DNA of 64,000 nt from positions 1-64,000 of the forward strand of contig NZ_JAFMPM010000006.1 of assembly GCF_017349355.1 (NCBI RefSeq), given 5' to 3'. A program made the translations under genes and the position numbers. How positions within the stretch are numbered: position 1 is the first letter of the stretch; every line of letters begins with the position of its first letter. The notes below the pieces were generated by a model. That model was not told where the DNA came from, did no database searches, and worked only from the letters and a program-made list of their open reading frames with translations. Positions 20,531 through 29,376 of this stretch are shown in pieces. The DNA is from Thiothrix fructosivorans. GTDB lineage: Bacteria; Pseudomonadota; Gammaproteobacteria; Thiotrichales; Thiotrichaceae.

Positions 20531-21271
20531 ATGAATGAATTTGTCAAACCACCTAAATCCCTGCTGAGTAAAGTCGGCAAAGCCATCGGCGCATACCAAC
20601 TGATTCGCGAGGGTGATCGCATCCTGTTAGGCGTATCCGGCGGCAAGGATTCGCTGGCATTGCTGCATTTGCTTAACCACTTCCAGCGGCACGCGCCGAT
20701 TCGCTTTGAGTTTGCTGCGGTCACGATTGACCCGCAATCCGGGAGTTTCGACCCCTCGCCGTTGATTCCGTACATGGCGGCGTTGGGTATTCCCTACCAT
20801 TTCGTGCGCGAACCCATCATGAAACTCGCCGAAACGCACATGGACAACGATTCCTACTGTGCTTTCTGCTCACGCATGAAACGCGGCTTGATGTACCGCA
20901 CTGCACGCGAACACGGTTACAACGTGTTAGCGCTGGGGCAACATCTGGATGATTTGGCGGAAAGTTTTCTAATGTCAGCGTTTCACGGTGGCAAACTGAA
21001 AACAATGAAGGCACACTACCGCATAGATGCTGGGGATTTGCGGGTGATTCGCCCCTTGGTGATGGTACGGGAACGTCAAACGGCTGATTTCGCTAAAGCG
21101 GCTGAATTGCCGGTTATTGTCGAGAACTGTCCGATGTGTTTTGACATGCCGACACAACGCCAACACATGAAAGAGTTACTCGCGAAAGAGGAGCAACAAA
21201 ACCCCACAATGTTCAAGAGTTTGCTGACTGCGATGCAGCCATTGATCCGCGATGGATTGGAAAAAATCTAA
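20531..21271 (+). CDS. TtcA-family tRNA thiolation-like ATPase
   Basis: This PP-loop ATPase has the signature LLGVSGGKDSLALL, then CAFCSRMKRGLMYR (the CxxC expected by analogy with TtcA) and ALGQHLDDLAESF. A second pair, NCPMCF, follows near residue 197. TtcA makes 2-thiocytidine-32 in tRNA using a [4Fe-4S] cluster held by Cys pairs. At 246 residues it is shorter than E. coli TtcA (about 310), lacking the C-terminal tail, so it may be TtcA itself or a related thiolase. It has a weak ribosome binding site and stands alone. Confidence 0.82.
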   Translation: MNEFVKPPKSLLSKVGKAIGAYQLIREGDRILLGVSGGKDSLALLHLLNHFQRHAPIRFEFAAVTIDPQSGSFDPSPLIPYMAALGIPYHFVREPIMKLAETHMDNDSYCAFCSRMKRGLMYRTAREHGYNVLALGQHLDDLAESFLMSAFHGGKLKTMKAHYRIDAGDLRVIRPLVMVRERQTADFAKAAELPVIVENCPMCFDMPTQRQHMKELLAKEEQQNPTMFKSLLTAMQPLIRDGLEKI

Positions 21272-21303
21272 AGTGTCGACAATCTTATTTTTTTCGAGCC
21301 GCA

Positions 21304-21333
21304 TTGCTGGACAGTCAGCGCAGATTGTATAAA
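21304..21333 (+). promoter_or_regulatory. Possible sigma-70 promoter of acs
   Basis: TTGCTG (21304-21309) and TATAAA (21328-21333) are separated by 18 bases, about 90 bases before the acs start. The match to consensus is moderate. No operator is evident. Confidence 0.3.
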
Positions 21334-21423
21334 GATAGAGCCTAATAATAAGGGGGTTATCCCCATGACAGCACCATAGAAGTCATCACTACACCGACTA
21401 GCTAGAACGAGGAGTCAACAATA

Positions 21424-23370
21424 ATGTCTGATATGAAAGCCTACCCAGTGCCTGCCGAATTTGCCGCGCAAGCCAATATCAATGCCGAGCAATACGCATC
21501 CATGTATGCGCGTTCCATGAATGACTCGGATGCTTTTTGGGGCGAGCAAGCCGAGCAGTACCTGACCTGGTTTCAAAAGTGGGACAAGGTGCAAGATTGG
21601 AGCTTCGAGCAAGAAGACCTGCACATCAACTGGTTTATCGGCGGCAAGCTCAACGTTTCTTACAACTGCCTCGACCGTCACCTTGAAACCCGTGGCGACC
21701 AAGTAGCCATCATCTGGGAAGGTGACAACCCGAACGAAGATCGTAAAATCACTTACCGCGAACTGCACGAAGAAGTCTGCAAATTCGCTAACGTGATGAA
21801 AAGCCGAGGCGTCAAAAAAGGCGACCGCGTTTCCATCTACCTGCCGATGATTCCTGAAGCAGCAGTAGCCATGCTGGCCTGTACCCGTATCGGCGCCATG
21901 CACTCCATCGTGTTTGGCGGCTTCTCCCCTGATGCACTGCGTGACCGTATCCAAGATTCCGAATGCGGTTTGGTGATTACTTCTGACCAATCCATGCGCG
22001 GCGGCAAAAAAGTCCCGTTGAAAGGCAATGCTGACAAAGCGATGGATCAATGCCCAACCGTACACACCTGTATCGTGGTCAAACGTGGCGGCGATCCAGT
22101 GAAGTGGAACGAAGGGCGCGACATCTGGTATCACGACGCATTAGCAGACGCATCTGCGGATTGCCCTGCTGAAGCGATGGAAGCGGATGACCCACTCTTC
22201 ATCCTCTACACCTCCGGCTCAACTGGCAAGCCTAAAGGCGTATTGCACACCACGGGCGGCTACTTGCTGCAAGCGGCGATGACCCACAAAACCGTATTCG
22301 ACTACAAAGACGGCGAAGTGTACTGGTGTACGGCGGACGTGGGCTGGGTCACAGGTCACTCTTACATCGTGTACGGCCCATTGGCAAATGGCGCAACCTC
22401 GTTGATGTTTGAAGGCATCCCCACTTACCCAGACGCTGGGCGTTTCTGGCAAGTGTGCGACAAGCACAATGTTTCCACGTTCTACACTGCGCCAACCGCT
22501 ATCCGTATGCTGATGGGCGCAGGCGACAAGTTCGTAGAAGCGGCTAAATTAGACAAACTGCGCCTCCTCGGCACTGTTGGCGAACCCATCAACCCAGAAG
22601 CGTGGGAATGGTATCACCGCGTCGTTGGTAAAGGTCGTTGCCCAATCGTTGACACATGGTGGCAGACTGAAACTGGCGCACACATGCTGACCCCACTGCC
22701 GGGTGCAACCCCATTGAAACCGGGTTCTGCCACTAACCCGTTCTTCGGCGTAGAGCCTTGCTTGCTGGACGACCAAGGCAACGAAATCGAAGGCAACCCA
22801 GCGGTCGGCAACCTTGCGATCAAGCGTCCGTGGCCTTCCATGATGCGCAGCTTGTACGGCGACCACAAGCGTTTCTATGAAGCCTATTTCGCCATGTTCA
22901 AGGGTTACTACTTCACGGGCGACGGCGCACGTCGTGACGAAGACGGTTACTACTGGATCACTGGGCGCGTCGATGACGTACTCAACATTTCTGGGCATCG
23001 TCTGGGTACTGCGGAGATCGAATCCGCGCTGGTACTGCACCCGAAAGTCGCTGAAGCGGCAGTCGTTGGCTACCCGCACGAACTGACTGGTCAAGGCATC
23101 TACGCTTACGTCACCCTGATGGCAGGTGAAGAAGGCACGGATGAGCTGAAGGTCGAGCTGAACAATTTGGTGCGCAAGGAAATCGGCCCGATTGCGAAGG
23201 TCAATATCATTCAGTGGTCACCGGGCTTGCCGAAAACCCGTTCTGGCAAAATCATGCGCCGTATTCTGCGTAAGATTGCTGCGAATGAAATTGACGGTCT
23301 GGGCGATACGTCCACACTGGCAGACCCAAGCGTGGTTGACAACTTGATCGACTTCCGCGAAAACAAATAA
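21424..23370 (+). CDS. acs: Acetyl-CoA synthetase
   Basis: This 648-residue enzyme of the usual Acs length converts acetate, ATP and CoA to acetyl-CoA. It has the P-loop [18 protein letters not shown], the acetate-pocket region [14 protein letters not shown], and [12 protein letters not shown]. The C-terminal [15 protein letters not shown] contains the catalytic Lys that is controlled by acetylation in this family. GAGGAG lies about 9 bases upstream. It is monocistronic, ended by the strong terminator at 23382. With the beta-oxidation operon it makes this a carbon-to-acetyl-CoA region. Confidence 0.96.
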   Translation: MSDMKAYPVPAEFAAQANINAEQYASMYARSMNDSDAFWGEQAEQYLTWFQKWDKVQDWSFEQEDLHINWFIGGKLNVSYNCLDRHLETRGDQVAIIWEGDNPNEDRKITYRELHEEVCKFANVMKSRGVKKGDRVSIYLPMIPEAAVAMLACTRIGAMHSIVFGGFSPDALRDRIQDSECGLVITSDQSMRGGKKVPLKGNADKAMDQCPTVHTCIVVKRGGDPVKWNEGRDIWYHDALADASADCPAEAMEADDPLFILYTSGSTGKPKGVLHTTGGYLLQAAMTHKTVFDYKDGEVYWCTADVGWVTGHSYIVYGPLANGATSLMFEGIPTYPDAGRFWQVCDKHNVSTFYTAPTAIRMLMGAGDKFVEAAKLDKLRLLGTVGEPINPEAWEWYHRVVGKGRCPIVDTWWQTETGAHMLTPLPGATPLKPGSATNPFFGVEPCLLDDQGNEIEGNPAVGNLAIKRPWPSMMRSLYGDHKRFYEAYFAMFKGYYFTGDGARRDEDGYYWITGRVDDVLNISGHRLGTAEIESALVLHPKVAEAAVVGYPHELTGQGIYAYVTLMAGEEGTDELKVELNNLVRKEIGPIAKVNIIQWSPGLPKTRSGKIMRRILRKIAANEIDGLGDTSTLADPSVVDNLIDFRENK

Positions 23371-23381
23371 ACTTTGCGTCT

Positions 23382-23414
23382 AATAAAAGGGTGTGGAGAC
23401 CACACCCTTTTATT
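23382..23414 (+). terminator. Rho-independent terminator between acs and the GH16 remnant
   Basis: A perfect 15-bp stem (aataaaagggtgtgg at 23382-23396, pairing with 23400-23414) with a three-base loop sits 12 bases after acs. The A/T ends give U-runs in both directions, so it may also end transcription arriving from the minus-strand GH16 gene. Confidence 0.88.
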
Positions 23415-23478
23415 ATTTCAATTGCAACAATTGTTATAATTTTCTAATTAGTTGAAAACTATCTTTTCCAATTATTAA

Positions 23479-24100
23479 TCAGTTATCATTCCAAACTCGG
23501 ACATAATCAAAGATCAAATCACCTTCCTGAGCAGCACGAGATTTATCATTAGCCCATTCTCCCCCACTAGAAAGGTCAAGCCGCAAGTGCATTGGTTCGT
23601 TGAAGATAACATCATAGTTCCCACCGATAGCTGCTAAGTCTTGGCGTGTAATTCGTGACCATAATTTTCCATCAATAGAAACATTTATTTCATTCGTATT
23701 ACGGGTGAAGCTCCAGATATGAAAGTCTTTAGTATAATTGGCTATTTTAGCAGGTGACGCATAAGATTTCATGCAGTGTCCCCAACTGCAATTAACTCCA
23801 TACCAGTGTGTTGTAAAAAAAGGAGTTCCATTATCCTTACCATTATTCACGAATTCAAAAATATCAATTTCACCACCTTTGGGCCAACCTTGATTACCCG
23901 TTCCATTTCCTAATAGCCAAAAAGCAGGGAAACCATCGGCATTACCCGGAATTTTGACTCTAGCTTCAATTTTTCCATGCTTAAACGTTTTAAAGGAATT
24001 CCATGTGGTTAATTCAGCTCCACACATTGGAGCATTCTGTAAATTTTTACATTTGCGATTTTTTAGGTAAAGTTGCCCACCCGATAAACTAGCCAAGTTA
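23479..24100 (-). pseudogene. GH16 glycosidase gene, 3' part cut off by an ISL3 element
   Basis: This is the catalytic part of a family 16 glycoside hydrolase (laminarinase/lichenase type). It has ELTTWNSFKTFKHGKIEARV, the catalytic signature KGGEIDIFEFVNNG with both Glu, HTHWY-like THWYGVNCSWGH and a C-terminal DYVRVWNDN. The ISL3 element at 24101-25469 separates it from its 5' half. Deleting the element and one copy of ccaagtta joins PAGNL to ASLSGGQLYLKNRKC in frame. As it stands, no signal peptide or start belongs to this half; the ATG at 24150 lies within the IS. Confidence 0.88.
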
Positions 24101-25469
24101 GGCTCTTTGGGAATTCCCGTGGAAGCCACCAGATGTAGTGTTAGCCTCATGCTGGTTGCTTCCTTGAAAATGCCAGATCCACCTGAATGTGTTGGAAGAA
24201 ACGCTTCACATCCAACAACCCATAGCAGCGGCGCTTGATGACTTTCAGCTTGTTGTTCATGCCTTCGACAAAACCGGAGGTGTTGCGATCTTCAAAGTAG
24301 TTGGTGATGCCATCCTGCCATGTTTCCAGCAAGTTGAGGAATTTGTCAAAACAGGCCAGCCCTGATGCTTTAACCTTGGCCTTCCAGTCTTGTAGTTGTT
24401 GTTGGGCTTGTGCCTTGGTTTGTTCCTGTTCAAATAGCAGGTTCAGTTCATGACGCAGTAGCCAAGCATCTTTCAACTCAGGGGCGAGTAGCAGAAATTC
24501 TTCCAGTTGCCCACGCTGTTCTGCGGTCAATGACCAGTAGTGGTGACGGAACAGCCAGAGTGTCCCCTTACAGGTAGCGTAGGTATCTGCCGAAAGTGTT
24601 TGTTTGAGTTCCTGCAAGGTCTGCTTACGGAAATTGTCCACCTCCCGGTTGTAGTATTGTGCGACATGGAAACGGTCTACCACGATAGCGACCTTGGGCA
24701 AGGTTTCCCGGACGGCATTGGCAAAACCCTCGTTCATGTCACAACATGCCCCGCACACGGTGGTTTGCAGGTGTTCAGGAATGCTGCGCAGGAAGGCAGC
24801 TACCGTTTCTTTGAGACGGTCAGGCAACACAGCCAACACCTGCGGACGGTCATGATCATCCAGTGAGCTGATAATCGCGGCATAGTGCTTATGGCCTTTT
24901 TTCAGGGCGATTTCATCAATGCCCAAGGTGCGTAATTGCTTAAAACCAGACCAATCCACTTGGGTGCTGACACGACGTTTCAGCACCCCTTCCACCTCAC
25001 CATAGCTGACACCACAGCGGCGGCTGACATCCATGACGGTGGAATTGCCCAACATCTTCAACAGCCAGTCCTCAAAAGCACGGGTATGCGGGCTGCGTGG
25101 GTCATACCATTCCAGCGTCTGGGTAGTGGTCGGGTCACCTTCGCAATGGCGGCAGCGGTAACGTTTGGGGCGGATTTCAATCCAGACATCACGCCCCAGA
25201 ATCGGCAAATGGCGCAAACGGATCGGTCGGTCGTAGCCATGGAATTCGGTAATCTTGTGCCCACAGCAACGACACTTCGTGAATGAAAGGCTACTTTCCA
25301 CTTCCAGAATGAAATTGCCCTGTGCGTCATGGGAACTCGACTGTAAACGGACGTTGGGGAGATCAAGCGGGATTTGCAGGCTACTGTTCATGGGGGATCC
25401 TCGCTAGGGGTGCTCGGTTTTCCTCATGATACTACATGTTGTGGCTTCCACGGGAATTCCCAAAGAGCC
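24101..25469 (-). mobile_element. ISL3-family insertion sequence (1369 bp, complete)
   Basis: The ends are inverted repeats of 29 identical bases (24101-24129 and 25441-25469) beginning GGCTCTTTGGGAATTCCCGT, then about 10 partly matching bases. The GGCTCTT end is characteristic of ISL3 elements. It is flanked by an 8-bp direct repeat CCAAGTTA (24093-24100 and 25470-25477), the ISL3 target duplication size. It contains one transposase gene. The ends and duplication are intact, so the insertion is recent. Confidence 0.96.
24147..25391 (-). CDS. ISL3-family transposase
   Basis: This 414-residue transposase has an N-terminal zinc-finger region (CRCCGHKITEFHGYD, RYRCRHCEGDPTTTQ) and a helix-turn-helix (VMDVSRRCGVSYGEVEGVLKR). 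The DDE catalytic core has LGIDEIALKKGHKHYAAIIS, IVVDRFHVAQYYN and the C-terminal NTSGFVEGMNNKLKVIKRRC with the Glu. The length is typical and no frameshift is seen, so it is probably active. GAGGATC lies 7 bases before the ATG. Confidence 0.95.
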   Translation of the reverse strand: MNSSLQIPLDLPNVRLQSSSHDAQGNFILEVESSLSFTKCRCCGHKITEFHGYDRPIRLRHLPILGRDVWIEIRPKRYRCRHCEGDPTTTQTLEWYDPRSPHTRAFEDWLLKMLGNSTVMDVSRRCGVSYGEVEGVLKRRVSTQVDWSGFKQLRTLGIDEIALKKGHKHYAAIISSLDDHDRPQVLAVLPDRLKETVAAFLRSIPEHLQTTVCGACCDMNEGFANAVRETLPKVAIVVDRFHVAQYYNREVDNFRKQTLQELKQTLSADTYATCKGTLWLFRHHYWSLTAEQRGQLEEFLLLAPELKDAWLLRHELNLLFEQEQTKAQAQQQLQDWKAKVKASGLACFDKFLNLLETWQDGITNYFEDRNTSGFVEGMNNKLKVIKRRCYGLLDVKRFFQHIQVDLAFSRKQPA

Positions 25470-26061
25470 CCAAGTTACCCGCTGGAATTGGAAACCACAC
25501 TGCACCGTTATTATGGAGACGCCCACCCGGAACCGTCTCCCAAAAATCATGATCAACCCACGCATTCAGGTTTGAGGTAAACTCATCCTTCCAAATAAGA
25601 ACAGGTTTTGGTGTAACAGCATTTATTGAAAATACTTTGGCTTTCACAGTAACAGTACGAATTGACTCACCCACCTTCGACCATGGATTATTAAAGTATG
25701 CAGCACCACTCAAATCATATGTACCATCAGGTAAACTCTTAGGTAACAAATAGCTCACTTGCTGCGTACTTAACTTATCAGCCACAAACGACACTGCTAC
25801 CGAAGATATTTGAAAATCCTGCTTATTATCACGTTTACGCAAATTAAATTGGAAACGGCCATTAAATGATTGATTAACTGCAACTTTAGTAGAAAATACA
25901 ATTTTTTGACCTAAAGCAACCGTATTCTTATCCCCACTAATCTCATACACTGAAGCTGTAATTGCAGCATAGGCAGGACTTCCTAGCACTACAACAACTA
26001 AGCAGAGAACTGCCATTAGGATTTGCATAAAGGTGCTTTGTTTTTTGAAAACCATTTGCAT
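25470..26061 (-). pseudogene. GH16 glycosidase gene, 5' part with signal peptide
   Basis: It begins MQMVFKKQSTFMQILMAV, a signal peptide ending near SPAYAA. An N-terminal beta-sandwich domain of about 130 residues follows, then the GH16 entry strand VLIWKDEFTSNLNAWVDHD, which stops being sensible at the ISL3 insertion after PAGNL. Translation would run on into the IS and stop at 25432. GGAG lies 8-9 bases before the ATG at 26061. The start overlaps the 3' end of the upstream GH113-like gene by 46 bases, so the two were an operon. Confidence 0.88.
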
Positions 26062-27604
26062 ATTATTTTCTCCGCAGGCTTACCATTAAAGTCATAGTCT
26101 CTAAGCCATGTAACACTATTTGTATCACTTCGTTCATGAAAGGGTTCTAAACCCCAAATATTAATACCCTCAATCCGTGGATCATCTCGCAAAGATTTTA
26201 AATAGCCATCCCAACCTTCCGCTTGACCATAAAAATCAATAACCGTATTGTCGCCATGGTTCCCCCAAAAACGATACACGGCTTCTGTACTTGGTGTACC
26301 AACTTCAGTTAAAATCACTTTAAGCTCAGATAAACCTTTGGCTTTACGCCATTGATTAATGCCATCGGTTACAAAGTCGATGTAGCTCTTGGGCGACCAT
26401 TGTTTAATATTATAACTTTTCATGAAGTTTTCTAAATTAAAAGCATTGCTTATTACCGAAATACCATCCGTCATTTGAGGCTCGATTTTTAAACCATTAT
26501 TAAACATTCTATTGTAAAAATCGTTTGATTTTGAACCGATTGGTAAGTTATTCATATTCGCATAAGCATTTAAACCAATGTAATCTAACGCATCCCAAAA
26601 ACAAACTCGTGTTGCCTCGTTAGAACTTAAATAATCCCAGTGTGAAAATGTTGCACTGTAAGTTAACTTTAGTGTTGAATTTGCCTTACGCACATTTTGT
26701 ATAATACTGTGCCAGCGCGAACAATTATTATGATTAATTCCTTGATACGCACCTGTAAGTTTTCCACCGAATTCAGTACCAACCATCATGAGCCAAGCGC
26801 CATTTTCTTTAGCAATTTTCGCGTGCATCAGCAGATTATGTTCAACTGCATCAAAAAACGCTTTGGGGTCATAAGGAACAAACCCGTAATCACCTCCACT
26901 ATGAATAGAGGCAGGCACAATATCATAACCCAACCCAGGGGAAAAAATTTGCACATGAGGTTTTAACGTTACCTTCAGACCACGCTTAATTGCATATTTC
27001 ATCGCAAGACTGACACTTTTATAGTTTTGCTTATTATCCAACACGGAAACAAAACTAGATTTGCCGTTTTTTAACGTTAAAGCTGTCACTACTGAAACAG
27101 TATTAATTGTTATATTGTTGCCGCCGACATTAACAATCTCATCAATTACACGGCAACCAGTACCTTGACATGTTGCGCCCGCCCCAAAGAAATTAAGCCC
27201 GCCCCATCCAAAAATAGTCACGCTTTGATAAGGAAATATCCCACTTGGAGTCAAAATTTTTAGATTATTCACATACAAATTGCGGTCTTCTGGAGGGTTC
27301 ATATAATCATTTGTAAATGCAATGGTCACGTTATGCACACCTGAAGATACGCCGGTGCGAATAGTATAATTACCAACAGATTTAGAATTAACGATGAAGT
27401 TTTTTATTAATTTATCATCAATCCTTAGCTCCATCATAGGCCAAATATTATTTGCTACGCTTCCATAAGCTTGCACTTGAAATTCATAAATTGCTGTTGT
27501 TTGAAAGTTTACAGATGATCTTACATATCCATTTGACCAAATTCCCCACCCCACGCCAATGGCTTGACCATTGCTTTTAGTTTGGAAATTACTGCCATTA
27601 ATCG
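26016..27604 (-). pseudogene. GH113-like glycosidase with carbohydrate-binding domain, 3' part cut by IS66 element
   Basis: It encodes a carbohydrate-binding-like beta-sandwich (INGSNFQTKSNGQAIGVGW to about NNLKILTPSG), then a TIM-barrel domain resembling family 113: VTLKPHVQIFSPG, LMMVGTEFGG with a candidate acid/base Glu, LTEVGTPSTEAV with a candidate nucleophile Glu, and NIWGLEPFHERSD. The apparent continuation upstream of 27604 is read-through from the IS66 transposase region. Removing the element restores the frame to a signal-peptide-bearing start at 29361. Substrate is not certain; GH113 enzymes are beta-mannanases. Confidence 0.83.
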
Positions 27605-29244
27605 GTAATTGATCACATCCCCACCCCTTGCGGTAAAGCGGGCAGGGCAAAGCCAGCGCGGGCAGCGGTAATAACACTGGCAAGATAAGCCAAGGCAGAC
27701 TGTCCACGTTTGCGGCAAGTACCGATGATGCTGGCCAGCATGGCAAACGCACGGCTCCCCGTAGCACTCTTTGTGCCATGGTTGGTTTTGCGCAGGATCA
27801 CCCAATGGCGCAACGCCCGCTCAGCCTCATTATTGGTCAAGGGAAGCCACGGGTGGTCAAGGATTCGGAAAATGGCATCCCAATCATTGATGAACTCTTT
27901 CGCCAGTGCCGCCGTCTTGTCATGGGCAGATACGGCATGGATCAAGCATAATGCCCTGAATTCCAGGAGTTTTGCCTGATGGCGTTGACGGATCACGTCG
28001 GTTTGCGTCCCCACCGTGCCGCCTGCTGCCCGCCAAGCGTAAATGTCGTCCTGTAATACCCTCAGCCAAGCGAGGGTGAAGTTGCCAAACGTCCGCCCGT
28101 CTTTGTCCAGTGATTCTGCCAGCCCACGGGCTTTGCGGATCAGGTGCGCCCAGCAACGCAAGCGTTTGGGGTGGTGGCGGTAAGCGGCATAGCCATCACT
28201 CATCAGCCAGCCCCCAAAGTGGGGGCTAATCACGTTGTCGAGCATTTCAATGGTGCGCTGCCCTACGTAGAAACAAACGCTGAGGGTGGTGACGAATGTC
28301 CATAGCCACAGGGCTTCGCCACGCTCTTTCCAAGAGGTTTCATCAATATACAGCACCCCGCCGTCAGCGGTGGCTTCTGCCAACAGCCCTTCCACCAAGG
28401 CATCTTCCAATGGAGAAGCACTCGCGGCTGCTTCCTCAAAACATTGCTGCAACACCCCGACACTTAGGGGAATGCCCAACACCTCCCGCAACAGTTCTTG
28501 TGTGCCACGCAGTGACAAGCGTGAGCGCAGCCGTAGGTGGACAATAAGTGCCGCCAGATTGCCCCCAATCAGCCGCCACTCGCCCACATCAACCTCCGGG
28601 TATAACGGGTCGGGAGCTTGGCGATGCGGGATATGGCGGCTCACATGACCGCAGGTGCATACGCTATCGTGAAGGTGGTGGCGGGTGGTGATGACGGTCA
28701 GTCCGGGGTTCCCATCCGTGCCAAACTGGATGTCCACACTGTCATAGGCGGTATAAATACGGGAGACAGCCGCATCCAGGGACCTGCCACAGGCTTCACA
28801 TCGGCTGGGGTAATGGTGTTCGTCTGCATTGATGGGCGGATGCCATACCCGACCATAACCCGGTGCGCCGGGTTGTTTACCCGCTTTGCGTTTGGCTGGT
28901 TGGGCTGGCTTTGTGCCCGCCACAGCTTCTGGTTCCGGGGTTGGCTTTCCTCTGGCTGCACCCACCCCTTCTGTTTCGGGCAAAGCCACCGTTTTGGGTG
29001 ACGTTTCCCACGGGAAACCGCTGCTGGGTGGTTTGGAGGAGTTGTTGGAGTTTTGGTTGATCTGTTCCCGCGCTTCTTTCAGGTCATGCAACAACTTGGT
29101 CGACAGGTGCAGCAGTTCCTCCGGCGTGAGCTTGGCAAGGTACTGGCTGTTAAGCTGTTTGAGGCTGTGGTCTTTCAGTTGTTGGGTCATCGGGGGAGTG
29201 TCGCAAATTTAGTGCGTTTGGGTAAGGGGGGACTGTTCAGTTAC
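27605..29244 (-). mobile_element. IS66-type (ISBst12-like) insertion sequence, 1640 bp
   Basis: The ends are imperfect inverted repeats: gtaattgatcacatcccc at 27605 against gtaactgaacagtcccc read inward from 29244. The flanks carry an exact 8-bp duplication ATTAATCG (27597-27604 and 29245-29252), the IS66-family size. Only one gene, the TnpC-like transposase, is present, without tnpA/tnpB, as in the ISBst12 subgroup. It interrupts the GH113-like gene. Confidence 0.93.
27613..29190 (-). CDS. IS66-family transposase
   Basis: This 525-residue protein has the IS66 architecture: an N-terminal coiled segment (LKEAREQINQNSNNSSKPPS), a zinc-finger-like region (PSRCEACGRSLD, CTCGHVSRHIPHR) and the DDE core (GGVLYIDETSWKERGE, LMSDGYAAYRHH, CWAHLIRKARG, PLTNNEAERALRHWVILRK). 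The DDE residues and frame are intact. Its 3' end overlaps the left inverted repeat. No good ribosome binding site is seen before the ATG at 29190. Confidence 0.94.
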   Translation of the reverse strand: MTQQLKDHSLKQLNSQYLAKLTPEELLHLSTKLLHDLKEAREQINQNSNNSSKPPSSGFPWETSPKTVALPETEGVGAARGKPTPEPEAVAGTKPAQPAKRKAGKQPGAPGYGRVWHPPINADEHHYPSRCEACGRSLDAAVSRIYTAYDSVDIQFGTDGNPGLTVITTRHHLHDSVCTCGHVSRHIPHRQAPDPLYPEVDVGEWRLIGGNLAALIVHLRLRSRLSLRGTQELLREVLGIPLSVGVLQQCFEEAAASASPLEDALVEGLLAEATADGGVLYIDETSWKERGEALWLWTFVTTLSVCFYVGQRTIEMLDNVISPHFGGWLMSDGYAAYRHHPKRLRCWAHLIRKARGLAESLDKDGRTFGNFTLAWLRVLQDDIYAWRAAGGTVGTQTDVIRQRHQAKLLEFRALCLIHAVSAHDKTAALAKEFINDWDAIFRILDHPWLPLTNNEAERALRHWVILRKTNHGTKSATGSRAFAMLASIIGTCRKRGQSALAYLASVITAARAGFALPALPQGVGM

Positions 29245-29361
29245 ATTAATCGAAGCAGTAGTAGTCCACGGCTCTACCGCCATAGATGATAAAGAAAACA
29301 CACACAAAGTCAGTAACAAGAGTAGCTGTATGTGCCATCGCTTTACTGTAATAAGTAGCAT
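29245..29361 (-). pseudogene. GH113-like glycosidase gene, 5' end with signal peptide
   Basis: The first 39 codons of the interrupted gene read MLLITVKRWHIQLLLLLTLC and continue to a likely cleavage near SLSSMAVEP, then TTTASIN, which joins GSNFQTKSNG across the IS66 element after deleting one ATTAATCG. AGGAG lies 6-7 bases before the ATG at 29361. The gene lies 15 bases downstream of the GH39-like gene, so the three glycosidase genes formed an operon. Confidence 0.85.
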
Positions 29362-29376
29362 TGTAAACTCCTAGTA

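Noticed and set aside
21415-22134. Antisense frame in acs
   Set aside because: acs is unambiguous on the plus strand, and this frame has no domain.
27605-27779. N-terminus of the GH113-like protein as read straight from the sequence
   Set aside because: These codons lie inside the IS66 element. The true N-terminus is at 29245-29361.
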